DNA of 7,178 nucleotides from an uncultured Selenomonadales bacterium (lineage in GTDB: Bacteria > Bacillota > Negativicutes > Selenomonadales > Selenomonadaceae): positions 1 through 7,178 of the forward strand of contig CALGGP010000094.1 of NCBI GenBank assembly GCA_937915885.1, in the 5' to 3' direction. Below the pieces are notes generated by a model, which saw only the letters and a list, made by a program, of their open reading frames with translations, did not search any database and was not told the origin of the DNA. A program made the position numbers and the translations under genes. Shown here in pieces: positions 1 to 4,860 of the stretch. The first letter of the stretch is position 1, and each line of letters opens with the position of its first letter.

Positions 1-1100
1 GCTTGGGGCGACGAGGCGGGGCGTGCGCCGTCGATGGTGGGCACTGCCGATGATGCGGGGCGTGCGCCGTCGTCGATGGGTGCCGCCGATGAAGTACGTG
101 CGCCGTCGATGGTGGGCACCGACGATGATGCGGGGCGGGCGCTGCCGTCGATGGTGGGCACTGCCGACGATGAAGGGCGGGCGCCGTTGTTGGTGGACGC
201 TGCCGACGATGAAGTACGGGCGTCGCCGTCGATGAAAGCCGACAATGATAAAGGATGAGCGCCGCCGTCAATGGAAGCCGCCGATGAAGTACGGGCGCTG
301 CCGATGGTGGGCACCGACGACGATGAAGGGCGTGCACCGTCGATGGTGGGTGCCGCCGATGAAGGACGTGCGCCGTCGTCGATGGGTGCCGCCGATGAAG
401 TACGTGCGCCGTCGTCGATGGGCGCCGATGAAGTACGGGCGCCGTCGGTGGGTGCCGACGATGAAGTACGGGCGCCGCCGTCGGTGGGCGCCGCCGACCT
501 CTGTTGGGCGCCAACGGTGGGGGGCGGGAGCGACGGCGGCGCCCCTTCCGTCCCTTCAAACGATCGATAGATGAGCCCGACAATCTCGCCCGCCTGCTTC
601 GATATCTTCAGCGCCGGATTTACATTCTCGTCGTCGGGATCGATCAAAAAATTCAGCCGCGAATACTCATGCGCCAGCCGCTCAATCAAAACGATCTTCG
701 GCTCCGTCGCGTCGCGCCGATCCATGTCATAAATGCGCAGCTCGACAAAATTACACACGACGATCCAGCGCGGACGCCTCGAGTACGGAAGGGCATCCGC
801 ATAACGTTTCGCCTGCTCGAACGGCGTCAAAAATTTGCCGTCCGATTGCCGCCCCGGCTTGTCGAGATCAATCCCGCGCGATTTATTTTCGATCAAAACT
901 TTAGTCGTCGAGATCAAACCGTCGATAAAACATGGGTGATCATCGACGGCAATCGGCACTTCAAACGAAATAAATTTTTCGGGCTCGACAACGCCCAAGA
1001 CGCGGAGCATCGCCAGCCAAAAAGATTGGGCGTCGGATTTCTCCGAGCCGCGCTCCCTCCAATCATCGACAAAATTTTTAACGGTCGGACGATCAATCAC
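1..1100 (-). CDS. Type IIG-like DNA methyltransferase/restriction enzyme, N-terminal part with in-frame repeat linker (partial, runs off window)
   Basis: The frame is open without a stop from a GTG at 1098-1100 down to base 1, giving 366 codons and no end. AAGAGG at 1109-1114 lies 8 bases upstream of that GTG; a TTG (1104-1106) and a GTG (1107-1109) just upstream are in frame but too close to it. Residues 1-181 resemble the N-terminal domain of large MmeI/YeeA-type class I SAM-dependent DNA methyltransferases: SDAQSFW (22-28), FIDGLISTTKVLIENK (58-73), TPFEQAKRYA, RPRWIVVCNF, LRIYDM and QAGEIVGLIY. D60, E71 and K73 fit a PD-(D/E)xK nuclease core (D-x10-E-x-K). In the family, a helical connector, an N6-adenine methyltransferase domain with NPPY and a target-recognition domain follow; none is visible here. 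Instead residues 187-366 are repeats (see the array entry). Family assignment is from recall of conserved motifs. Whether the repeat leads back into an intact enzyme or ends a broken gene cannot be seen. Confidence 0.77.
   Translation of the reverse strand, partial: MIDRPTVKNFVDDWRERGSEKSDAQSFWLAMLRVLGVVEPEKFISFEVPIAVDDHPCFIDGLISTTKVLIENKSRGIDLDKPGRQSDGKFLTPFEQAKRYADALPYSRRPRWIVVCNFVELRIYDMDRRDATEPKIVLIERLAHEYSRLNFLIDPDDENVNPALKISKQAGEIVGLIYRSFEGTEGAPPSLPPPTVGAQQRSAAPTDGGARTSSSAPTDGARTSSAPIDDGARTSSAAPIDDGARPSSAAPTIDGARPSSSSVPTIGSARTSSAASIDGGAHPLSLSAFIDGDARTSSSAASTNNGARPSSSAVPTIDGSARPASSSVPTIDGARTSSAAPIDDGARPASSAVPTIDGARPASSPQ
12..497 (-). repeat. Degenerate tandem array of 13 units, 33-42 bp, read in frame by the methyltransferase gene
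   Basis: On the minus strand each unit encodes a variant of P-T/I-I/D-D-G-A-R-T/P-S-S-A. The conserved Arg codon (His in one unit) falls at plus-strand positions 468, 435, 402, 366, 330, 291, 255, 216, 177, 135, 96, 60 and 21. The spacings are 33, 33, 36, 36, 39, 36, 39, 39, 42, 39, 36 and 39, all multiples of three. Size changes come from adding or losing GTC, GCC or CGA triplets. The product is a Pro/Ala/Ser/Thr-rich, probably disordered segment. The array reaches the left window edge, so its true length is unknown. The same DNA gives open frames on the plus strand (23-235, 34-258, 245-574, 271-570), which I regard as by-products of the repeat. Confidence 0.85.
498..545 (+). repeat. 48-bp GC-rich element, copy A (inside the methyltransferase reading frame)
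   Basis: Begins with CCTCTGTTGGGCGCC at 498-512 and ends with GGCGGCGCCCC at 535-545. It aligns over its whole length with 3428-3475 (reverse strand) and with 1177-1222. In this copy the minus strand is coding and reads G-A-P-P-S-L-P-P-P-T-V-G-A-Q-Q-R, marking the exit from the conserved domain into the repeat linker. The tandem array lies directly on its CCTC side. Confidence 0.85.
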
Positions 1101-1120
1101 GGTCAACACCTCTTAAAAGC

Positions 1121-1279
1121 AATGCGTAATTCGTAATTAAAAGGGGGGCGCCGCCGGCGCGGGGTGGGATCACTGTCCTCGGTTGGGCGCCGCCTCGATG
1201 GGTGGGTGCGTCGGCGGCGCCCTTCTATCCGTCACCCCTTCGCCCCCAATTACGCATTATGCATTACGCATTACGAATT
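1121..1279. repeat. Nested inverted-repeat (MITE-like) element
   Basis: The outer arms are AT-rich. The left arm, AATGCGTAATTCGTAATT (1121-1138), is matched in inverted orientation by two segments of the right arm 1248-1279: ATTACGCATT at 1249-1258 pairs with 1121-1130, and ATTACGAATT at 1270-1279 pairs with 1128-1137. The inner arms are GC-rich: GGGCGCCGCC at 1146-1155 is exactly complementary to GGCGGCGCCC at 1213-1222. No transposase is present. The shape suggests a small non-autonomous or palindromic repeat, but no target-site duplication could be identified. Confidence 0.6.
1177..1222 (+). repeat. 48-bp GC-rich element, copy C (46 bp, intergenic)
   Basis: Starts CCTCGGTTGGGCGCC (1177-1191) and ends GGCGGCGCCC (1213-1222). 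It has the same order of blocks as copy A, including a central G-rich GGGTGGGTGCG, with a few substitutions and a 2-base length difference. It forms the right half of the inner part of the nested inverted-repeat element and has no tandem array on its CCTC side. Confidence 0.75.
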
Positions 1280-1314
1280 GTCACCGGGCTCGCTCGAAAA
1301 AAATTTTTATTTCA

Positions 1315-1343
1315 TTGCATTGCGCGAAACTGTCTGCTATAAT
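1315..1343 (+). promoter_or_regulatory. Extended -10 promoter for the OmpH-like gene cluster
   Basis: A perfect TATAAT lies at 1338-1343, preceded by TG at 1335-1336, which makes an extended -10 (TGnTATAAT). A weak -35, TTGCAT, lies at 1315-1320 with a 17-base spacer. Transcription would start near 1350, just before the Shine-Dalgarno AAAGGAGG at 1355-1362, giving a leader of about 20 bases. This is the only strong promoter seen for the three OmpH-like genes. Confidence 0.75.
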
Positions 1344-1370
1344 CACACAAAATAAAAGGAGGCATTTATT

Positions 1371-1838
1371 TTGATTCAACTCGAAAAAAAGCAAGTAAAA
1401 ATCATCAGCATTCTGATTGCTGTTCTGTTCATCGGCAGCGTCGTGGCGATCGCGCTCACGCAATCCGGCACGGGCGTGGCGAGCGCGGCGGGCGGCAACG
1501 TGGGCGTCATCGATTATCGGCAGGTGATGAGCCAGCATCCCGACTTGAATAACGTCGAGCAGCAGATGCAAACCGCGATCGCCGACGTCAAGCGCGAGTT
1601 CGAGGAAAAATCGGCGGGCATGAACGACCAGGAGAAAGCGGATTATTATCAGCAGAGTCAGCTCCGTCTGCAGCAGAAACAGCAGGAGCTCGTGGCGCCG
1701 ATCGAGCAATCGATCCAAGACGCAATCAAGAAGGTCGCCGACAATAAAGGACTGCAGGTCGTAGTCGAGAAGACTGCCGTGATCTACGGCGGGCAGGACA
1801 TTTCGCAGGACGTCATCAATCGTCTCGGCAAGAAATAA
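1371..1838 (+). CDS. ompH: OmpH/Skp family periplasmic chaperone-like protein (first of three)
   Basis: 155 aa, in the usual OmpH/Skp range. The start is TTG at 1371, chosen because AAAGGAGG (1355-1362) lies 8 bases upstream. A hydrophobic segment at residues about 11-29 follows KKQVK, and ASAAGG at 37-42 could allow signal-peptide cleavage; otherwise it is a membrane anchor. The mature part opens with VGVIDYRQVM (44-53), the typical first strand of the family. A Gln/Glu-rich coiled coil follows (about 60-120), and the protein ends with VVVEKTAVIYGGQDISQDVI (130-149), matching the family's closing strand and GG-x-D-I pattern. Skp-type proteins hold unfolded outer-membrane proteins in the periplasm. 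This role is inferred from family and from the lpxD neighbourhood. It is the promoter-proximal gene, followed by a possible intrinsic terminator. Confidence 0.85.
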   Translation: MIQLEKKQVKIISILIAVLFIGSVVAIALTQSGTGVASAAGGNVGVIDYRQVMSQHPDLNNVEQQMQTAIADVKREFEEKSAGMNDQEKADYYQQSQLRLQQKQQELVAPIEQSIQDAIKKVADNKGLQVVVEKTAVIYGGQDISQDVINRLGKK

Positions 1839-1878
1839 TTTGCTTGGGCGCGAACTTCCGATCCGTAAAATTTCACTC

Positions 1879-1900
1879 GGGGCTCGCGCCCCATTTTTTT
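1879..1900 (+). terminator. Intrinsic terminator-like hairpin between the first and second OmpH-like genes
   Basis: GGGGC (1879-1883), loop TCGC, GCCCC (1888-1892), then A and seven T (1894-1900). The T run ends one base before the ribosome-binding AGGGA (1901-1905) of the next gene. A competing pairing is visible: GGGCGCGA at 1846-1853 is exactly complementary to TCGCGCCC at 1884-1891, and forming it would break the terminator stem. The stem is short, so partial read-through is likely. Confidence 0.6.
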
Positions 1901-1907
1901 AGGGAAT

Positions 1908-2984
1908 ATGAACAAAACGCTGTGCGCGGGACTCGCGCTGATTGCAACAGTGGTCGGGCTGGGTTATATCTACGTGAGTGATCAACCCGAAGCGCCCGTC
2001 GCTCCGTCGACGCCGTCTAAAAAAATTATGCCGTCGACGCGAATTGGATCGATCGATCTCGAGCGCCTGATAGAGGCTCAATTTGACAGTGTTCGATTTG
2101 CGCATCTCGACGAGCGGGAGCATTTTCTTCGGATTGAGCTCAACAATGCGATGCGCCCGATCACGATCGAAGAGCCGACGGTGGATTCAAAGCCGTTTGA
2201 TGATTCGGTGTGGCAAAAAAATGCGCAGACGATCATAAGTGAGGCGGCGGAGATCGAGCGTCGGAAGAAGCAGGCGGCGGAGGATTATCGCAAGACGACG
2301 GAGGCGGAGTATTTAAAGAGGCGCGACGAGATTGACGGGCAGTTTTTGAATGAGACGTTCAACATCAGAATGAAACTGCAGAATGCGAAGGTCATGCGAT
2401 TGACGGAGGAAGAAGTTGCGGGGCTTGAAAAGCGCTTGTCGGAAATCCAACGGGAGCGCGGGGAGATACAACGCGGGCTCGAGGAGCAATGGATTCAAGA
2501 GATCGCCGATCACGCGGAGGCGTCGATCAAAGACGACGTAGAAAAACTACGGGCGCAAGCGCAAGAGTCGATGGAGCGGGTAAAGGCGCAGGCTCGAGAG
2601 GAACAAGAGGCGGCGCAAGCGCGCAATCGCGCGGTGATGGAGCGTTCGCAAGCGGTGATGGAGCGTCGGCAGCTGGTGCAGACGTTGACGCATGAGCTGG
2701 AGGACGTGATCAATGAACGTCAAGCGCTCGAGGATCAAGTGTTACGCGAGATCGAAGACGAGACGGTGAGGCTGGCGGTGGTGCATAATCTGTCGCTGGT
2801 ATTGTTGCGTCGTGATCTGGAGGAGCGGGACAAATTTTATCCGTTTGATTTTGAGACGGAGTATAATTTTGATCTCAACCGTCCGCGCGGGTCGGGAGCG
2901 GTAGTATTTCCGACGGCGGGCTCGATCGATTTAACGGACGAGCTGATAAGGGAGTTGAAGAGGCGCGGGGCGCAGGACAGATAA
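1908..2984 (+). CDS. Enlarged OmpH-like coiled-coil envelope protein (second of three)
   Basis: 358 aa, about twice the normal OmpH length. An N-terminal hydrophobic stretch (residues 5-22) is followed by a Pro-rich segment, consistent with a signal or anchor facing the periplasm. RIGSIDLERLI (45-55) resembles the opening OmpH strand and AGSIDLTDELIREL (337-350) its closing GG-x-D-h-T-x-x-L-I element. Between them lies a long charged coiled coil rich in Glu, Arg, Gln and Ala (about 105-285). A heptad is duplicated: AVMERSQ then AVMERRQ (residues 242-255, bases 2631-2672). The start ATG has AGGGA only 2 bases upstream, a tight spacing, but no better start precedes the hydrophobic segment. The gene lies 69 bases after the first OmpH-like gene, behind a terminator-like hairpin, and 6 bases before the third. 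OmpH relation is an inference from the two end motifs and context; a function beyond envelope protein is unknown. Confidence 0.75.
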   Translation: MNKTLCAGLALIATVVGLGYIYVSDQPEAPVAPSTPSKKIMPSTRIGSIDLERLIEAQFDSVRFAHLDEREHFLRIELNNAMRPITIEEPTVDSKPFDDSVWQKNAQTIISEAAEIERRKKQAAEDYRKTTEAEYLKRRDEIDGQFLNETFNIRMKLQNAKVMRLTEEEVAGLEKRLSEIQRERGEIQRGLEEQWIQEIADHAEASIKDDVEKLRAQAQESMERVKAQAREEQEAAQARNRAVMERSQAVMERRQLVQTLTHELEDVINERQALEDQVLREIEDETVRLAVVHNLSLVLLRRDLEERDKFYPFDFETEYNFDLNRPRGSGAVVFPTAGSIDLTDELIRELKRRGAQDR

Positions 2985-2990
2985 AGGAGA

Positions 2991-3419
2991 ATGGCATTGA
3001 AAAGGAAATTTTTATGCGCGGCACTGTTGGCGGCGACGCTGGCGGTGAGCGGATGCGGGGAATTGAATATAGGGTATGCGGACTACGAAAAATTGATGGA
3101 CACTCCGCAAATCAAAGCGGTGCTCGAAGAGGGCGAGACGAAGGCGCGGGAAATACAAGAGGCGGCGGAGGCAGAACTTGCGGGTCGCGAAGATTTGACG
3201 GACGAAGAGATTCAAAAAGTGCAAACGGACGTGCAACGCAAGCTGATGGGTATTCAGCAGGCGTATTTTACGCAGTACACGCAGAAGATGAACGCGGCGG
3301 CGGAAGCGGTGTCGAAGGAAAAATCGCTGGAGATCATCGTTGACAGCTCGGAGGATCAAAAGATGGTGTTCATGGGCGGCGTCGACGTGACGAACGATCT
3401 GATTCAAAAACTGCAGTAA
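2991..3419 (+). CDS. OmpH-like lipoprotein (third of three)
   Basis: 142 aa from ATG 2991. The Shine-Dalgarno AAGGAG (2984-2989) is only one base from that ATG but 7 bases from an in-frame TTG at 2997, so the true start may be 2997 (MKRKFLCAA), two codons shorter. A basic then hydrophobic signal (residues 4-19) ends in the lipobox VSGC with Cys22, so the mature protein is predicted to be lipid-anchored. LNIGYADYEKLMDTP (25-39) and MVFMGGVDVTNDLIQKLQ (125-142) are the opening and closing elements of the OmpH/Skp fold, with a charged coiled-coil segment between. It follows the 358-aa gene with 6 bases between, the Shine-Dalgarno overlapping the upstream stop, which implies translational coupling. 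A lipid-anchored Skp-like protein would act at a membrane face rather than as a free periplasmic chaperone; this is inference. Confidence 0.83.
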   Translation: MALKRKFLCAALLAATLAVSGCGELNIGYADYEKLMDTPQIKAVLEEGETKAREIQEAAEAELAGREDLTDEEIQKVQTDVQRKLMGIQQAYFTQYTQKMNAAAEAVSKEKSLEIIVDSSEDQKMVFMGGVDVTNDLIQKLQ

Positions 3420-3427
3420 AGTTTATT

Positions 3428-3475
3428 GGGGCGCCGCCAACGCCCCCGCCCACCGGTGACGGCGCCCAACAGAGG
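3428..3475 (-). repeat. 48-bp GC-rich element, copy B (intergenic)
   Basis: Read on the minus strand it begins CCTCTGTTGGGCGCC (3475-3461) and ends GGCGGCGCCCC (3438-3428), identical to copy A in both terminal blocks and of equal length. The middle differs at several positions. It starts 9 bases after the stop of the third OmpH-like gene. As with copy A, a tandem array lies on its CCTC side. Confidence 0.85.
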
Positions 3476-3486
3476 CTGAGGTTCCC

Positions 3487-3686
3487 ACCCGCGTTGGCGG
3501 CGCCATACTCGCCCGCGTCGGCGCACAGTCGAAGGAGGCAGGGATCGACAGCGTTGTCGGCGCGCAGTCGAAGGCAGCAGGCTCGCCCGCGTTGGCGGCG
3601 CACAATCGAAGGCGGAATGCTCGCTCGCGTCATCGGCGCACAGTCGAAGTCGGCAGGCTCGCTCGCGTCATCGGCGCACAATCGAA
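3487..3686. repeat. 38-bp tandem array
   Basis: The block GCGCACAGTCGAA, or a one- or two-base variant, starts at 3521, 3560, 3598, 3636 and 3674, that is at spacings 39, 38, 38 and 38. The sequence between the blocks is also repeated, for example GCTCGCTCGCGTCATCGGC at 3619-3637 and nearly the same at 3657-3675. The whole unit is thus tandem, not repeat-plus-spacer. The part before 3521 is a more diverged copy. A 38-bp period does not preserve a reading frame, unlike the array in the methyltransferase gene. Confidence 0.8.
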
Positions 3687-3798
3687 AAGAGCCGCCCGCC
3701 GTCCGGGAGGGTGGGCTTGTAAAGCAGCGATGCTGCCGGTGGGCGGCTCTTTCGGGCAAAAGCCCATTTAGCCCCGCAGAGTTCACGGACGAGCGGGG
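3686..3798 (+). promoter_or_regulatory. Series of three stem-loops in the lpxD leader region
   Basis: Stem 1 pairs 3686-3700 with 3738-3752, 15 consecutive pairs including one G-U. Its 37-base loop holds a further hairpin, GCAGC (3724-3728) with GCTGC (3732-3736). Stem 2 is GGGC (3754-3757) with GCCC (3762-3765) around AAAA. Stem 3 is CCCCGC (3772-3777) with GCGGGG (3793-3798). Only TTT follows stem 1, so it is a poor intrinsic terminator for the plus strand. It could be an RNA-processing or stability structure, a cis-regulatory leader, or the tail of the repeat element. I do not recognise a known riboswitch. Confidence 0.5.
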
Positions 3799-3821
3799 AA
3801 AATATAAAAATTGGTGATAGC

Positions 3822-4832
3822 ATGGAAAAAAATTTAGGAGAGATCGCCCGACTGGTCGGCGGCACCATCCGCGCGGAGCATGCCGAAGTCAAAGTAAAAA
3901 ATCTCGGCAACATATCTGATGCGGTCGAGGGCGATTTAATTTTTGCGGTCGGAGCCTACGTCGAGGCGGCGGCTCAATCAAAGGCGTCGGCGGTGTTGAT
4001 CCCCAACGAAGTAAAAGATTTTCCGTTGCCGTCAATCCGCGTCAACGATCCGAAGGCGGCGTTCGCTCATCTGCTCGAAACTTTTGCCAAGCCCAAGCTC
4101 AACATCAAAATCGGAGTGAGCGATCGGGCGTATGTCGGCGAAGGCGTCAAGCTCGGGCGCGACGTTTCGATCATGCCGTTTGCTGTGGTCGACGACAACG
4201 CGACGATCGGCGACGGCGCAATCATTTATCCGCACGTCTACATCGGACAACACGCGTCGGTCGGAGCGAACACGATCATTTATTCGAGCGCGACGATCCG
4301 AGAGTACTGTTCGATCGGAAAAAATTGCGTGATACATTCGTCGGCGGTGATCGGAGCGGACGGCTTCGGATTCACGACGAAGGACGGCGTCCACACGAAA
4401 GTCCCGCAGGTCGGCAACGTGGTCGTCGAGGACGACGTCGAGATCGGAGCGCACGTCGGCATCGATCGCGCGGCAATGGGCTCGACGGTGATCGGGCACG
4501 GCACCAAAATTGATAATCTCGTCCACATCGGACATAACTGCAAAATCGGAGCGAATTGTTTGATCGTGGCGCAGACGGGCATCAGCGGCTCGACGACGGT
4601 CGGCGACAACGTCACCTTCGGCGGGCAAGTCGGCACGGTCGGGCATATAAATATCGGCGGCAATTCGGTGTACGCGGCGCGCTCGGGGATCAATAAAAAC
4701 ATGCCCGAGGGATTTTTCGGAGCGGGCTTCCCCGTGCAATCGCACGCCGAATGGTTGAGAATGACGGCGTCGTTGAAACAGGTTCCCGAGCTGATTAAAG
4801 CCGTCCGCCAACTTCAAAAGGAAAAAACTTGA
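3822..4832 (+). CDS. lpxD: UDP-3-O-acylglucosamine N-acyltransferase LpxD
   Basis: 336 aa, typical length. LpxD adds the second (N-linked) 3-hydroxyacyl chain, from acyl-ACP, to UDP-3-O-acyl-glucosamine in the cytoplasm, the third step of lipid A synthesis. Residues 1 to about 95 form the uridine-binding N-terminal domain (LGNISDAVEGDLIF at 28-41). Residues about 100-290 are left-handed beta-helix hexapeptide repeats with many I-G-x-x/V-G-x-x steps. GADGFGF (178-184) is the family signature. VHIGHNCKIG (234-243) carries His238, the counterpart of catalytic His239 of the E. coli enzyme, and GHINIGG carries His275, the counterpart of His276. The C-terminal helix ends in a Lys-rich tail. ATG 3822 has GGTGA at 3813-3817, a 4-base spacing. 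The stop overlaps the -35 of the rny promoter. LpxD shows that the host makes lipopolysaccharide. Confidence 0.96.
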   Translation: MEKNLGEIARLVGGTIRAEHAEVKVKNLGNISDAVEGDLIFAVGAYVEAAAQSKASAVLIPNEVKDFPLPSIRVNDPKAAFAHLLETFAKPKLNIKIGVSDRAYVGEGVKLGRDVSIMPFAVVDDNATIGDGAIIYPHVYIGQHASVGANTIIYSSATIREYCSIGKNCVIHSSAVIGADGFGFTTKDGVHTKVPQVGNVVVEDDVEIGAHVGIDRAAMGSTVIGHGTKIDNLVHIGHNCKIGANCLIVAQTGISGSTTVGDNVTFGGQVGTVGHINIGGNSVYAARSGINKNMPEGFFGAGFPVQSHAEWLRMTASLKQVPELIKAVRQLQKEKT

Positions 4833-4856
4833 CAGAAAGCAATCGTGGTTTAAAAT
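4829..4856 (+). promoter_or_regulatory. Near-consensus sigma-A promoter of rny
   Basis: A perfect -35 TTGACA (4829-4834), a 16-base spacer and -10 TAAAAT (4851-4856, 5 of 6). The -35 overlaps the lpxD stop codon (4830-4832). The expected transcription start, about 4862-4864, lies at or after the TTG at 4861, which bears on where RNase Y translation begins. The promoter would uncouple rny expression from the envelope genes. Confidence 0.75.
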
Positions 4857-4860
4857 AAAC

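Larger units (their letters stand above)
1101..1370. other. Divergent intergenic region between the methyltransferase and ompH-like genes
   Basis: 270 bases separate the start of the minus-strand methyltransferase gene from the start of the plus-strand OmpH-like gene. The left two thirds are taken by a nested inverted-repeat element that includes 48-bp element copy C. The right third is AT-rich and carries the promoter at 1315-1343. I found no convincing promoter for the minus-strand gene and no coding frame worth calling. Confidence 0.7.
3420..3821. other. Repeat-rich 402-base gap upstream of lpxD
   Basis: No coding frame here is convincing. From left to right it holds 48-bp element copy B, a 38-bp tandem array and a run of three stem-loops close to the lpxD start. 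No clear sigma-A promoter for lpxD was seen; lpxD may depend on read-through from the OmpH-like genes or on a promoter I do not recognise. Confidence 0.7.

Noticed and set aside
23..574. Plus-strand open frames (23-235, 34-258, 245-574, 271-570) encoding Arg/Trp-rich or Gly/Ala/Asp-rich repeat peptides
   Set aside because: They are antisense readings of the repeat array, have no convincing ribosome-binding site and do not join to any recognisable domain, whereas the minus frame continues into a conserved enzyme domain.
504..1136. 210-codon plus-strand open frame
   Set aside because: It is antisense to the conserved methyltransferase N-terminal domain, which carries clear family motifs on the minus strand.
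3521..3686. CRISPR array, because a 13-base block recurs every 38-39 bases
   Set aside because: The sequence between the blocks is also repeated and nearly identical between neighbours, so there are no unique spacers; no cas gene is present.
3686..3752. Stem 1 before lpxD as a strong intrinsic terminator of the OmpH-like operon
   Set aside because: Only three T follow on the plus strand and the stem has a 37-base loop, so it does not meet the usual terminator pattern.
3370..3786. Minus-strand Cys/Arg-rich frames across 3370-3786 and 3423-3605
   Set aside because: They arise from the 38-bp array, overlap the end of the OmpH-like lipoprotein gene in antisense, and the array period does not keep a frame.
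3801..3815. Possible -10 (TATAAA at 3803-3808) for an lpxD promoter
   Set aside because: No matching -35 at a proper distance, and transcription from it would start on top of the ribosome-binding site.
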